A model generated the notes under the pieces. The model ran no database searches. It was not told where the DNA came from and saw nothing but the letters and a program-made list of their open reading frames with translations. A program made the translations under genes and the position numbers. This document shows, piece after piece, positions 43,777-53,275 of a stretch of 64,000 bases of DNA (its first letter is position 1; each line of letters begins with the position of its first letter). Location: contig NZ_JARULD010000001.1 of the NCBI RefSeq assembly GCF_029688735.1, positions 124,001 to 188,000 on the forward strand, read 5' to 3'. The DNA is from Qipengyuania flavescens (GTDB lineage: Bacteria; Pseudomonadota; Alphaproteobacteria; Sphingomonadales; Sphingomonadaceae).

Positions 43777-45444
43777 ATGAGAGAGACCCACACTCCCGCC
43801 GCCGCCCGCCTGCTGGTCGATTGTCTGATCGAGCAGGGATGCGACCGGATCTTCACCGTGCCCGGCGAAAGCTTCCTTCAAGTCCTGGACGGGCTGGGCC
43901 AGCAGGACGCTATCGATGTCGTGACCTGCCGACAGGAAGGCGGCGTTGCGTTCATGGCTTGCGCCGATGGAGCGATGACCGGGCGGCCCGGCGTGGCCTT
44001 CGTCACCCGCGGCCCCGGCGCGACCAATGCCAGCATCGGCGTGCATGTTGCGATGCAGGATTCGCAGCCGATGATCCTGTTCGTGGGCGACGTCGACAGC
44101 TCGATGCGCGACCGCGAAGGTTTCCAGGAGGTCGATTTCAGCGCTTTCTTCACACCGATCGCCAAATGGGCCGCGCGGATCGACAGCGCGGATCGCATTC
44201 CGGAATATGTCGCCCGCGCCTATGCTACCGCCATCTCGGGCCGGCCGGGCCCGGTCGTGCTGGCGCTGCCCGAGGACATGTTGAGCCGGGACACCGATGC
44301 CACGCCGCGCCCGAGAGTGGAGCGCCCGGCGCAAGCGCCCTGCCCCGATGCGATGCAGGCAATGATGGCGCTGATCGCCGATGCCGCCGCGCCGCTCGCG
44401 ATCATCGGCGGAGCGGGCTGGAACGCCAAGGCGCGCGAGCATTTCCAGCTGTTCGCCGAGCGGCTTGGCATTCCCGTGTCCACGGCCTTCCGCAGGCAAG
44501 ATGCGATTTCTCCGACCAGCCCGGTTTACGCCGGCAATCTCGGCTACGGCCCCAATCCTCAGCTAGTCGAGCGGGTGAAATCGGCCGACCTGATCCTCGC
44601 CGTCGGCGCCCGGCTCGGCGAGGCGACGACCGACGGCTACACCGTCCCGCCGCTGAGTGCGCCGGACCGCAAGCTGATCCACGTCCACCCCGATGCCAAC
44701 GAGCTCAACAGCGTCTATCCCGCCGATCTCGCGATCTGCGCCAGCATGGACGAATTCGCCGAGAGCGCCGCGCTATGGGACGAAGGCGAAGTGATCGATT
44801 TCGATGCCGGAGCCGAAGCACATGCCCAATGGGAAGAGTGGGCCACCGCCCACCCCAACGGCCACACGCTCGACATGGGGCGGGCGGTGCAATTCATGCG
44901 CGATACCCTCCCCGCCGACACGATCGTGTGTAACGGCGCGGGGAATTTCGCGGGCTGGTGGCACCGCTACTGGCGCTACAACGGCTTTCCCAGCCAGCTC
45001 GCCCCGACCTGCGGCGCGATGGGGTATGGCGTGCCTGCCGCCGTAGCTGCTGCGCTGCGCTTTCCGGAGCGAACGGTCGTAGCGGCTGCGGGCGATGGCG
45101 ACTTCCTGATGAACGGACAGGAATTGGCCACTGCCGTCCAGCATAACGCGGACCTGATCGTGATCGTGGTCGATAACGGCGCCTTTGGCACCATCCGCAT
45201 GCACCAGGAACGCGAATTTCCGGGCGAGAACCGGATCAGCGCGACGCGCCTTGCCAATCCCGATTTCGCGAAGATGGCCGAAGCCTTCGGAGGCTGGTCC
45301 GCCACTGCGGAGACGACCGAACAGTTCAAGGACGCGCTCGTGGCCGCCGAAGGCCGCAGCGGACTGCGCCTGATCCATTGCCGCGTCGATATCGAGCAAC
45401 TCGCAGCGAGCGGCGCAAGCGTCAGCGGTCTGCGCGAACGCTAG
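43777..45444 (+). CDS. thiamine diphosphate-binding acetolactate synthase-like enzyme
   Basis: A 555-aa ThDP enzyme with the three-domain POX/ALS layout. The Glu activating the cofactor is in CRQEGGVAFMACADG, and the GDG...N ThDP-Mg motif runs from AGDGDFLMNGQEL to IVVDNGAFG. It is a single-gene unit without an ilvH regulatory subunit, and several catalytic-ALS signature residues differ, so it is probably a decarboxylase or carboligase of unknown substrate rather than IlvB. It ends at a terminator shared with csbD. Confidence 0.87.
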   Translation: MRETHTPAAARLLVDCLIEQGCDRIFTVPGESFLQVLDGLGQQDAIDVVTCRQEGGVAFMACADGAMTGRPGVAFVTRGPGATNASIGVHVAMQDSQPMILFVGDVDSSMRDREGFQEVDFSAFFTPIAKWAARIDSADRIPEYVARAYATAISGRPGPVVLALPEDMLSRDTDATPRPRVERPAQAPCPDAMQAMMALIADAAAPLAIIGGAGWNAKAREHFQLFAERLGIPVSTAFRRQDAISPTSPVYAGNLGYGPNPQLVERVKSADLILAVGARLGEATTDGYTVPPLSAPDRKLIHVHPDANELNSVYPADLAICASMDEFAESAALWDEGEVIDFDAGAEAHAQWEEWATAHPNGHTLDMGRAVQFMRDTLPADTIVCNGAGNFAGWWHRYWRYNGFPSQLAPTCGAMGYGVPAAVAAALRFPERTVVAAAGDGDFLMNGQELATAVQHNADLIVIVVDNGAFGTIRMHQEREFPGENRISATRLANPDFAKMAEAFGGWSATAETTEQFKDALVAAEGRSGLRLIHCRVDIEQLAASGASVSGLRER

Positions 45445-45449
45445 ACACC

Positions 45450-45490
45450 AAGAAGGGCCGCCTCGGCATTCCGGAGCGGCCCTTCTTTCT
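45450..45490. terminator. terminator hairpin between the convergent ThDP-enzyme and csbD genes
   Basis: AAGAAGGGCCGC and GCGGCCCTTCTT form a perfect 12-bp stem around a 14-nt loop. The A-rich and T-rich stem ends let it work on both strands; the T-run on each side is short. Confidence 0.75.
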
Positions 45491-45506
45491 GGTTAGCTTG
45501 GCAACC

Positions 45507-45677
45507 TTAGACGTCGTTGCCTAGCTTGCCTTCGACTTCGCCCTTGAACTGCTGGGCTTCGCCTTTGGCTTCCTGTTGGCGGCCTTCGGCGCGGGTCTCG
45601 GGATCGTTCGACTGCTGCTTCACATTACCGGCAGCTTCGTTGGCATTGCCTTTGATCTTTTCGGTAAGTTCACCCAT
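45507..45677 (-). CDS. CsbD family stress-response protein
   Basis: A 56-aa hydrophilic protein, MGELTEKIKGNANEAAGNVK then GRQQEAKGEAQQFKGEVEGK, the CsbD repeat-like pattern. Members are abundant under stress, with no defined biochemistry. AGGAGAG lies before the chosen ATG; the frame is open further upstream without family sequence. Confidence 0.9.
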   Translation of the reverse strand: MGELTEKIKGNANEAAGNVKQQSNDPETRAEGRQQEAKGEAQQFKGEVEGKLGNDV

Positions 45678-45797
45678 GGGTTCTCTCCTATGCTGTGGAG
45701 CGCAATTTTCTGCGCTGTTACAGGCAATTAACGGAGGCATGGTGTCGTGGTTCCGCTTGGCTGCGCCAGTGCGAAACGACAGCGCGACAAGCCGACA

Positions 45798-46547
45798 TCA
45801 GCGCTTCGTCATCCCGCCATCCACCATATATTCCGACCCGGTCACGTAAGACGCGGCATGGGACAACAAGAACAGCGCCACATTCGCGACTTCTTCTGCA
45901 TCACCGAAACGACCGAGCGGGACCTGAGACTTCACCTGCTTGCGAAATTGCTCTTCGCGCTTCTCGTCCATGTCGGCCCCGTTGATGAAGTTGGTCTCGA
46001 TCGGCCCGGGCGACACCGCATTCACCCGGATGTTCCGCTCCGCCAGCGCGCTGGCCCAGCTGCGTGCGAGCGAGAGGCAGGCAGCCTTGGTCGCGGCATA
46101 GACCGCACCTTGCGCCTGGCCAAGATATGGGGCGACCGAAGCGCTGAGCAGCACCGCACCGCCGTCTTTGATGTCGTCCATCAGCTCGGCCATCTGCAAC
46201 ACCGGCCCGCGAACATTCGTGTTCATCATCTGGTCGAAGAAATCAGCGTCATTCTTCTGGTTCGGGCGAAACTTGCCCTAGCCGGCATTGAGCCACAGCC
46301 CGTCGATGCCATCCCAATTTTCGCGTACGGCTTTTGCGAGATCCCCCACTGCGCCCGGATCGGAGGCATCGTTCTTGAGCACGAGGGACCCTTCGGGCAA
46401 TGCCTAGCGCGCATCCTCGAGATGGTCGTCGCTATGGCCGGTGACGGCGACACGGCCGCCTTCGCTGGCGATCGTCTTGGCGGCTTCGAGGCCGAAGCCG
46501 CTGGTGCCGCCGGTAATCAGGACAGTCTTGTTTTCGAAACGGCTCAC
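45798..46547 (-). pseudogene. short-chain dehydrogenase/reductase gene with two in-frame amber stops
   Basis: The frame runs unbroken from a GTG (VSRFENKTVLITGGTSGFG) to DGGMTKR*, except for TAG at 46404-46406 and TAG at 46278-46280. Rossmann TGGTSGFG, NAG (just before the second TAG), and the catalytic SASVAPYLGQAQGAVYAATK with Y-x3-K are all intact. No frameshift exists. The sequence after the second TAG, GKFRPN, suggests that a Tyr codon became TAG. Expected product about 249 aa. It is most simply a recent pseudogene; sequencing error or stop read-through are alternatives. Confidence 0.8.
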
Positions 46548-46620
46548 GGGGTTCTCATGATGGGTGTGCTTCACGCCACCAACCACGGGCCCTGCCGCGC
46601 CGTTCCTCCGTTTCGCCGCG

Positions 46621-47028
46621 TCAGATGCCCGCCATCTCGAGAATGACCGACCATTCCTCCGGCTTGATCTCCGCCACCGAAAGGCGCGACAGCTTCACCA
46701 GCTCGCAGTCGGCAAGCTGGGGCTCTGCCTTGATCTGCTTGAGCGTGACCGGACTCGGCAATTTGGTCTTGGGCTTTACCTTCACCGCAGCCCACTTGCC
46801 TTCCGGATCCGTCGGATCGGTGATCCCCGCGACGCTAACCTCGCAAATGCCGACGATCTCCAAGCCTTCTCGCGAGTGATAGAAGAACGCCTGGTCGCCG
46901 ACCTCCATGGCCGCGAGATTGTTCTTGGCGCGGTGATTTCGGACGCCGTCCCACGTGCCTTCCTTCTCGGCGACAAGGTCGTCCCAGCTATATTTGAAGG
47001 GTTCCGATTTCATCAGCCAATAGCGCAT
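46621..47028 (-). CDS. EVE domain-containing protein
   Basis: A 135-aa single EVE domain, PUA-like and thought to bind modified bases in RNA or DNA. MRYWLMKSEPFKYSWDDLV, WDGVRNHRAKNNL, AFFYHS and the C-terminal RLSVAEIKPEEWSVI are typical. It stands alone, 73 bp upstream-side from the SDR remnant. The target modification is unknown. Confidence 0.92.
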   Translation of the reverse strand: MRYWLMKSEPFKYSWDDLVAEKEGTWDGVRNHRAKNNLAAMEVGDQAFFYHSREGLEIVGICEVSVAGITDPTDPEGKWAAVKVKPKTKLPSPVTLKQIKAEPQLADCELVKLSRLSVAEIKPEEWSVILEMAGI

Positions 47029-47182
47029 CGCGTGCTTCGTCCTCTTCGTGTTCCGGGTCTCGCGGCCGCGGCCTAGCCCCTAGGGGTTGCCGTGACCAGA
47101 CCCGCGACCCGAAACTGCGAGGTTAACCGCTTCTTAGGGTGCGCCCGATAGTTCGATCAGATCGAATTCTTGGGGGTCCTAA

Positions 47183-48877
47183 TTGTCTGAACAATCGTCA
47201 GCGTCGTCGAAGGCAGAACGCGCCGGTCGCGCTGTGCTGCCCGCGACACGCAAGCACGATATAGTCACGCTCGGTATCGCGCTGGCCGCGATCATCCTTT
47301 TCGTCGGCACCGCTGGCGTCGTCCTACCGACTCTCATCCGCGCCTTCCAAGGTGCAGCGCCATCGCCCGATCTCGCACTGACGAATGCGCTGCTCCTCAA
47401 CATCGCGCTCATTCTCCTCGGCTGGAACCGCTACAAGGCCCTGACAGCAGAGCTCGCGCGCCGCTGCGCATCCGAGGAAGAGGCGCGCCGTCTCGCCGAC
47501 ATGGATCACCTGACAGGCTGCTTCAACCGCCGTAGCCTGACCGTCGCCCTCGCCGATCTGCTGGCCGAGAAAGCCCATCGCGAACGCGCGTTGGCAGCTG
47601 TCGCTGTCGACCTCGATAATTTCAAGCAGATCAACGATCTCAACGGGCACCTTGCCGGAGACGAGGTGCTGCAAGCGATCGCGCGCCGGATACAGCGCCT
47701 TATGCCCGAGGGTGGCCTGCTGGCGCGCCTGGGCGGCGACGAATTCCTGTGTGTCGTCCCCTATCACCCGCAGGTTCCCGACCGGATCGACCAGCTTGCC
47801 TCGCGTATGATCGAAAGCGTCGCCGTGCCGGTCGATCACGAAGGCAATTCGATCGACGTCACGATTTCCGTTGGCATCGCATCGAGCACCCAGCTGGATC
47901 TTACCGGTCAGGGCACCGTCTCGGCCCAGAAGCTGATGCACAAGGCGGATATCGCCATGTATCACGCCAAGAAGCAGGGCAAGAACCGCTTCTTCTGGTT
48001 CGAACCGCCGATGGAAAACGAGCTGCGCTTCCGCAACGAGCTGGAAACGGGCATTCGCCGCGGCATCGCGCAGGGCGAATTCCGGCCCTATTACGAACAG
48101 CAGGTGGACCTCGAAACGGGCGAACTGACAGGCTTCGAAATGCTGGCCCGCTGGGACTCGCCCGAACTCGGCGTGATCGGCCCCGACATCTTCATTCCGA
48201 TCGCCGAGGAGATCGGCGTCATCGGCGAAATGAGCGAGCGATTGATTTCGCAGGCGTTCGAGGATGCCAAGCAGTGGGCGCCGGAACTGACGTTGTCGGT
48301 CAATATCTCGCCCGTGCAGATGCGCGATCCGTGGTTCGCGCAGAAGCTGCTCAAGCTGATGGTGAAGCACAATTTCCTGCCCAACCGTCTGGACATCGAA
48401 ATCACCGAAAGCTGCCTGCACGAGAATATCGGCATGGTCCGCTCGATGATCACCTCGCTGCGGAACCAGGGCGTGCATGTCAGCCTCGACGATTTCGGGA
48501 CCGGCTATTCCAGTCTCTCGCAACTTCGTACCCTGCCCTTCGACCGGCTCAAGATCGACCGCGCCTTCATTTCGGAGCTGACCGACGAGGCGCATGGCGG
48601 CAAGCTAGTCGATGCGATCATCTCGATGGGCGACGGGCTCAAGCTGCCGATCACGGCCGAGGGCGTGGAGAACGAGCAGGTGCTCGAGGCGCTGAAGGCG
48701 ATGGGCAAACTCAAGGGCCAAGGCTATCACTATGGCCGCCCCGAACCTGCCGACAAGGTGCTCGAGCGCCTGCAAAGGCAAGGACGCCTGTCCGAGGAAG
48801 AGGCGAGCAACGTAGCAGCGGTCGATTTCGGCGACAGGGGCTCTCCGGAACCCGAAAGCGACGCACGGGCCAGCTAG
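47183..48877 (+). CDS. membrane GGDEF-EAL cyclic-di-GMP protein
   Basis: A 564-aa protein. Two TM helices (about residues 27-52 and 66-81) precede a GGDEF domain with an intact GGDEF active site (184-188) and an EAL domain. In the latter the signature is EML (319-321) while DDFGTGYSS (436-444) and NISP-type residues are kept, so both cyclase and phosphodiesterase activity are possible. No recognisable sensor domain lies between. The start codon is TTG with GGGGGT upstream; the true start might be further in. Confidence 0.92.
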   Translation: MSEQSSASSKAERAGRAVLPATRKHDIVTLGIALAAIILFVGTAGVVLPTLIRAFQGAAPSPDLALTNALLLNIALILLGWNRYKALTAELARRCASEEEARRLADMDHLTGCFNRRSLTVALADLLAEKAHRERALAAVAVDLDNFKQINDLNGHLAGDEVLQAIARRIQRLMPEGGLLARLGGDEFLCVVPYHPQVPDRIDQLASRMIESVAVPVDHEGNSIDVTISVGIASSTQLDLTGQGTVSAQKLMHKADIAMYHAKKQGKNRFFWFEPPMENELRFRNELETGIRRGIAQGEFRPYYEQQVDLETGELTGFEMLARWDSPELGVIGPDIFIPIAEEIGVIGEMSERLISQAFEDAKQWAPELTLSVNISPVQMRDPWFAQKLLKLMVKHNFLPNRLDIEITESCLHENIGMVRSMITSLRNQGVHVSLDDFGTGYSSLSQLRTLPFDRLKIDRAFISELTDEAHGGKLVDAIISMGDGLKLPITAEGVENEQVLEALKAMGKLKGQGYHYGRPEPADKVLERLQRQGRLSEEEASNVAAVDFGDRGSPEPESDARAS

Positions 48878-48929
48878 GCGGCCCTGCACACTGGACGCTG
48901 CGGCTGCCAGTGCATAGATGCGCGGCATC

Positions 48930-49739
48930 ATGCGCGTCGAATTCTCCAAGATGCACGGTCTCGGCAACGACTTCATCGTGCTCGATGCGCGCGAGGTCAG
49001 CTTGCCTGCCATCGACACCACTGTCGCGCGTGCGCTGGCGGACCGGCGTACGGGGATCGGTTGCGACCAGCTGATCGTGCTGGAGCCGAGCGAGACTGCG
49101 GACTTCCGTATGCGCATCTTCAATCAGGATGGCGGCGAGGTCGGGGCCTGCGGCAATGCCAGCCGCGCGGTGGCCCTCCTGCATGGCTCTGCGGCGAGCG
49201 TCGAGACGTCGGGCGGCACGATCAGGGTGGAACCGACGGAGAATGGCGCCAGCGTCGACATGGGCGAGCCGCGCTTCGACTGGGACGCCATCCCGCTCGA
49301 ATACGCAATGGACACGGCTACGATGCCGGTCGGCTGGGACGGCCTCGACCAGCCGGGCGCGGTCAATGTCGGCAATCCGCATGTGATCTTTTTCGTCGAG
49401 GATACCGGAGCTGTGCCCCTCGACAGGATAGGCCCGGAGATCGAGACCGATCCGCTGTTTCCAGAGCGCGTTAACGTGAACGTGGCGACGATCGAGAGCC
49501 GTACTCACATCCGCCTGTGCGTCTGGGAGCGCGGCGCAGGCCTCACCCGCGCCTGCGGCACCGGCGCGTGCGCCACTGCGGTCCACGCAATGCGACGCGG
49601 CCTCGTCGAGCGCGAGGTGACCGTCACCCTGCCCGGCGGCGATCTCCTGATCGTGTGGGGCGAGGATAATCGCATTCGCATGACCGGTCCCGCGACCGAA
49701 AGCTATCGCGGCAGTTTCGAATGGAGCGACTTCGCGTGA
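48930..49739 (+). CDS. dapF: diaminopimelate epimerase
   Basis: Interconverts LL- and meso-diaminopimelate for lysine and peptidoglycan. The 269-aa protein has both active-site cysteines, in GGEVGACGNASRAVA and TRACGTGACATAV, and the KMHGLGNDFI N terminus. MRVEFSKMHG is taken as start; another ATG lies 12 nt upstream. It is the first gene of the overlapping dapF-mtaB-ftsY-yciB run. Confidence 0.96.
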   Translation: MRVEFSKMHGLGNDFIVLDAREVSLPAIDTTVARALADRRTGIGCDQLIVLEPSETADFRMRIFNQDGGEVGACGNASRAVALLHGSAASVETSGGTIRVEPTENGASVDMGEPRFDWDAIPLEYAMDTATMPVGWDGLDQPGAVNVGNPHVIFFVEDTGAVPLDRIGPEIETDPLFPERVNVNVATIESRTHIRLCVWERGAGLTRACGTGACATAVHAMRRGLVEREVTVTLPGGDLLIVWGEDNRIRMTGPATESYRGSFEWSDFA

Positions 49740-50911
49740 GCGAAGCGCAGGTCATTTCGCTCGGCTGCCGGCTCAACATTTCCGAGAGCGAGCAGATCCG
49801 CGCGATGCTGGCGCAGGAGCGCGACATCGTGGTCGTCAATAGCTGCGCCGTAACCAGCGAGGCCGTGCGCCAGACGCGACAGGCGATCCGCCGCGCGCGC
49901 CGCGCCAACCCGCATGCCCGCCTGTTGGTGACCGGCTGCGCCGCCGATATCGAGCGCGATCAACTCGCCGCCATGCCCGAAGTGGATGGCTTGGTAGCCA
50001 ACACCGCGAAGCTCGATGCGCGAGCCTGGAACGTGCCGGTCGACACGCCGCCGGTCCCGCAGGATCGCACTCGCGCCTTCATCGCGGTCCAGAACGGCTG
50101 CGACCATGCCTGCACCTTTTGCGTGATCCCGCAGGGCCGCGGGCCGAGCCGCTCGCTGACCATTCCGCAGGTGCTGGCCGAAGTGGAGCGGCACTTGGCC
50201 CATGGCGCGCCGGAGATCGTGATAACCGGCGTCGATGTGACGTCCTGGGGCCACGATTTGCTCGACACGCCGCCGCTTGGCGCCCTGGTGCAGGCGGTGC
50301 TCGACACCTTCCCCGACCTCCAGCGCCTGCGCATGTCCTCGCTCGACGGGATCGAGATCGATCCGCTGCTGTTCGAGCTGTTCGCGAGCGAGGAGCGTCT
50401 GATGCCGCACCTGCACCTCTCGCTGCAACACGGGCACGATTTGATCCTCAAGCGGATGAAGCGGCGGCACTTGCGCGATGATGCGGTGGACCTCGTTCAG
50501 CGCCTGAAGGACAAACGCCCGGACATCGCCATCGGCGCGGACCTCATCGCCGGTTTCCCGACCGAGACCGAGAAACACCACGCAGCCAATCTCGCCATTA
50601 TCCGCGAGCTGGGCATCGTCTACGCCCACATCTTCCCCTATTCGCCCCGTCCCGGCACGCCCGCTGCGCGAATGCCTCAAGTCGACCGCGCCATCGTGAA
50701 GCGACGCGCTGCCGAACTGCGCGCTGTCGCCTGCACGACGCGCGACGCGTGGCTGGCATCGCTCGTCGATAAGCCGCACAGCGTCCTCGCCGAGCGCGAC
50801 GGAACGGGCTACACACCGCACTTCGCAAGAGTTTCCGTGCCCCAAGGCACACGCGCCGGTGACATCCTTACCGTGACGCCCACCCGAGACGAGAACGGCC
50901 TGCTGCTATGA
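49736..50911 (+). CDS. mtaB: tRNA t6A37 methylthiotransferase
   Basis: Radical-SAM methylthiotransferase converting t6A to ms2t6A at tRNA position 37. The 391-aa protein has the N-terminal cluster cysteines (SLGCRLN, NSCAVTSEAV, TGCAA), the radical-SAM CDHACTFCVIPQGRG, and a short C-terminal TRAM-like segment. The GTG overlapping the dapF stop (GTGA) is preferred; an in-frame ATG 15 nt upstream is the alternative. It overlaps ftsY by 4 nt. Confidence 0.92.
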   Translation: MSEAQVISLGCRLNISESEQIRAMLAQERDIVVVNSCAVTSEAVRQTRQAIRRARRANPHARLLVTGCAADIERDQLAAMPEVDGLVANTAKLDARAWNVPVDTPPVPQDRTRAFIAVQNGCDHACTFCVIPQGRGPSRSLTIPQVLAEVERHLAHGAPEIVITGVDVTSWGHDLLDTPPLGALVQAVLDTFPDLQRLRMSSLDGIEIDPLLFELFASEERLMPHLHLSLQHGHDLILKRMKRRHLRDDAVDLVQRLKDKRPDIAIGADLIAGFPTETEKHHAANLAIIRELGIVYAHIFPYSPRPGTPAARMPQVDRAIVKRRAAELRAVACTTRDAWLASLVDKPHSVLAERDGTGYTPHFARVSVPQGTRAGDILTVTPTRDENGLLL

Positions 50912-51834
50912 GCGACAAACCCAGCTGGACAGAGCGCCTGTTCGGCGGCTTCCGCAAGACTTCCGAAAAGCTGACCAGCAACCTCACGGAAGTGGTCGGC
51001 ACCGCCAAGCTCGACGATGCGACGCTGGACGATGTCGAGGATGCGCTGATCCTCTCCGATCTCGGCCCCAGCGCCGCCGCTCGCATCCGCGAAAAGCTGC
51101 GCGAGAAGCGCTTCGGGCTCGAGATCAGCGAGGCCGAGCTCAAGGAAGCCGTCGCCGAGGAAATCGCCGCGATCCTGCGCACGGTGGCCAAGCCGCTCGA
51201 AATCACCGCCTTCCCGCGCCCGCAGGTGCTGCTGGTGATCGGCGTCAACGGCAGCGGCAAGACCACCACTATCGCGAAGCTCGCTCACCTGTTCCAGGAG
51301 GACGATTACGCCGTCATGCTGGCCGCGGGCGACACCTTCCGCGCCGCCGCGATCGGCCAGCTGCAGACCTGGGCCGATCGCATCGACGTGCCGATCGTGC
51401 GCGGCCCCGAAGGCGGCGATCCCGCCTCGATCGTCTTCGACGCGGTCAAGCAGGCGACCGACATCGGCACCGATGTGCTGATCGTCGACACGGCAGGACG
51501 CCTGCAGAACAAGCGCGAATTGATGGACGAGTTGGCGAAAATCCGGAAAGTCCTCGGCCGCCTCAACCCCGAAGCGCCGCATGACGTGGTGCTGGTGCTC
51601 GACGCGACCAACGGCCAGAACGCTCTCAGCCAGATCGACGTGTTCAAGGAGGTCGCAGGCGTGACCGGCCTGGTTATGACCAAGCTCGACGGCACGGCAC
51701 GCGGCGGCGTGCTGGTGCAGGCGGCGGAACAATATGGCCTGCCGATCCATGCTATCGGTGTCGGCGAGAAGATCGACGACTTGCGGCCCTTCGACCCGGA
51801 TCTGGTGGCTCGCGTGATTGCAGGGGTGGCGTGA
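50908..51834 (+). CDS. ftsY: signal recognition particle receptor FtsY
   Basis: SRP receptor GTPase that docks ribosome-nascent chains to SecYEG. The 308-aa NG-domain form lacks the long acidic A domain. It has the helical N domain, G1 GVNGSGKTTTIAKLA, the insertion-box region LAAGDTFRAAA, G3 VDTAGRL and G4 TKLDGTARGG. It overlaps mtaB (ATGA) and yciB (TGATG). Confidence 0.97.
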   Translation: MSDKPSWTERLFGGFRKTSEKLTSNLTEVVGTAKLDDATLDDVEDALILSDLGPSAAARIREKLREKRFGLEISEAELKEAVAEEIAAILRTVAKPLEITAFPRPQVLLVIGVNGSGKTTTIAKLAHLFQEDDYAVMLAAGDTFRAAAIGQLQTWADRIDVPIVRGPEGGDPASIVFDAVKQATDIGTDVLIVDTAGRLQNKRELMDELAKIRKVLGRLNPEAPHDVVLVLDATNGQNALSQIDVFKEVAGVTGLVMTKLDGTARGGVLVQAAEQYGLPIHAIGVGEKIDDLRPFDPDLVARVIAGVA

Positions 51835-52484
51835 TGACCGAAGCCGATTCCAAGGCCAAGCCCAAGTCCGGCTGGCTCAATATCCTCGTCGATTACGGCC
51901 CGCTGCTGGTCTTCCTCGGCGTCTACAAGTTCTACCAGCCGCCCGCCGATTCCACCTTCGGAGAGATCGCGGCGGTAATCTACGGCACCATCGCCTTCAT
52001 GATCGCCGCCGTCGTCGCGCTGGTCTTTAGCAAATTCAAGTTCGGGCATGTCAGCCCAATGCTGATCCTCTCGACCGCGCTGATCGTGGGCTTCGGCGGC
52101 CTGACCATCTGGTTACAGGACGAGCGTTTCATCCAGCTTAAGCCGACCGCGATCTACCTGCTGTTCGGCGTGCTGCTGGTCGGCGGCTGGCTGCGCGGCA
52201 AGGCGCTGCTCCAGATCCTGCTCGAGGCTGCGTTCGAGGGCGTCGACCGCGAAGGCTGGCTCAAGCTCTCGCGCAACTGGGGCTTCTTCTTCTTCGCGCT
52301 GGCCGCGCTGAACGAGGTGCTGGTGCGGGTGATGGACTTCGAAGGCTGGCTCTGGGCCAAGCTGTGGGTGTTCATGCCGCTGAGCTTCCTGTTCACCTTC
52401 ACCCAGATCCCGATGTTGCTGCGCCACGGCTTCGCGCTGGACGACGCCGAGGAAGTGGCCAAGGACGAGCCGCCGACGGCGTAA
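51834..52484 (+). CDS. inner membrane septation protein A (YciB/IspZ family)
   Basis: A 216-aa protein with five to six TM helices, matching the YciB/intracellular septation protein A family: LVDYGPLLVFLGVYKFY, SPMLILSTALIVGFGGLTIW, KPTAIYLLFGVLLVGGW, and the conserved W-x-K-L..WGFFFFALAALNE. Members influence cell-envelope synthesis. The ATG shares one base with the ftsY stop; a GTG 3 nt upstream is also in frame. Confidence 0.92.
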   Translation: MTEADSKAKPKSGWLNILVDYGPLLVFLGVYKFYQPPADSTFGEIAAVIYGTIAFMIAAVVALVFSKFKFGHVSPMLILSTALIVGFGGLTIWLQDERFIQLKPTAIYLLFGVLLVGGWLRGKALLQILLEAAFEGVDREGWLKLSRNWGFFFFALAALNEVLVRVMDFEGWLWAKLWVFMPLSFLFTFTQIPMLLRHGFALDDAEEVAKDEPPTA

Positions 52485-52534
52485 CGCCTACCTTTCCATC
52501 GAAAATCGCGGGGTCGGTTATTTGGATTGCCGCC

Positions 52535-53218
52535 TTACGCGCCCATGAGGAACATGTTGATGGTCAGCCGACCCTTTGCCGGATCGGCGGACAGGCTCGC
52601 GCTTTTCGGTATCACACCGGAGTGGAGCGACCAGCCGCGATAGAGGATGAACCGGTCGGGCTGCGCTTCGATCTCTCCGATCATCTCGTACCGGTCGTTG
52701 TCGCCATAATGATAAGCGGGGCCCGGTTCGTCCGAATGGTCCTCGGCTCGCACCGCGTCCTCGTATCTTGCCTGACGTTCAGGGGTGATCGCCTCGAAGC
52801 CGGTTGCGCGGTGGCGATAGAAGGCGGTGCCGCCGCTCTCGGGACCGAGCAAATAGTGCATTACCGCGATCAGTCCGGCTTCGGAGCCGTCGTAATGCGG
52901 GCGGCGCTGACCGGGCGAGAGATCGTCCGCGCGCTTCGTGACGAGCGAAAACGTCGAAGCTTCGAGCTTGATACCCCGTCTGATTCCGAAAACCTTTTGC
53001 AAAACCTCGAACATGAGGCCGCGGCGACGGTCGAGATAAGAGGGATCGGCCCAGGCGCGGATGCCCGGATAGGCGGCACCGCCTGGCTGGTATTCAGCTT
53101 TCGTGGCTTGGTCGCGCAGCCTGTCGGCCATCCCGCTGAAGCCGTCGATTACGACCACGGGCTGCCGGTCAGCACCGAACTGGCGAACGTCGATCTGCGG
53201 GCGGGTAAGCGTCTGCAT
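52535..53218 (-). CDS. DUF6445-like 2OG-Fe(II) oxygenase-type protein
   Basis: A 227-aa protein with a jelly-roll-like arrangement: H-x-D in RRPHYDGSEAGLIAVMHYL, GGTAFYRHRATGF, a distal His in LYRGWSLHSGVIP, and an Arg in KGRLTINMFL. These fit the Fe(II)/2-oxoglutarate facial triad and 2OG-binding Arg. The assignment to DUF6445 is from memory and tentative; the substrate is unknown. MQTLTRPQID is taken as start; a TTG 36 nt upstream is also open. Confidence 0.7.
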   Translation of the reverse strand: MQTLTRPQIDVRQFGADRQPVVVIDGFSGMADRLRDQATKAEYQPGGAAYPGIRAWADPSYLDRRRGLMFEVLQKVFGIRRGIKLEASTFSLVTKRADDLSPGQRRPHYDGSEAGLIAVMHYLLGPESGGTAFYRHRATGFEAITPERQARYEDAVRAEDHSDEPGPAYHYGDNDRYEMIGEIEAQPDRFILYRGWSLHSGVIPKSASLSADPAKGRLTINMFLMGA

Positions 53219-53275
53219 GGGGTCGATGGTCCACGGGCCGACCGCCGATGTCAAACGGTAGCTTTCGCCGGAGAG

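Noticed and set aside
45798-46229. Independent short SDR gene starting at an internal ATG
   Set aside because: The piece lacks the Rossmann cofactor half, which is present in frame upstream beyond two TAG codons; it is the 3' part of one broken gene.
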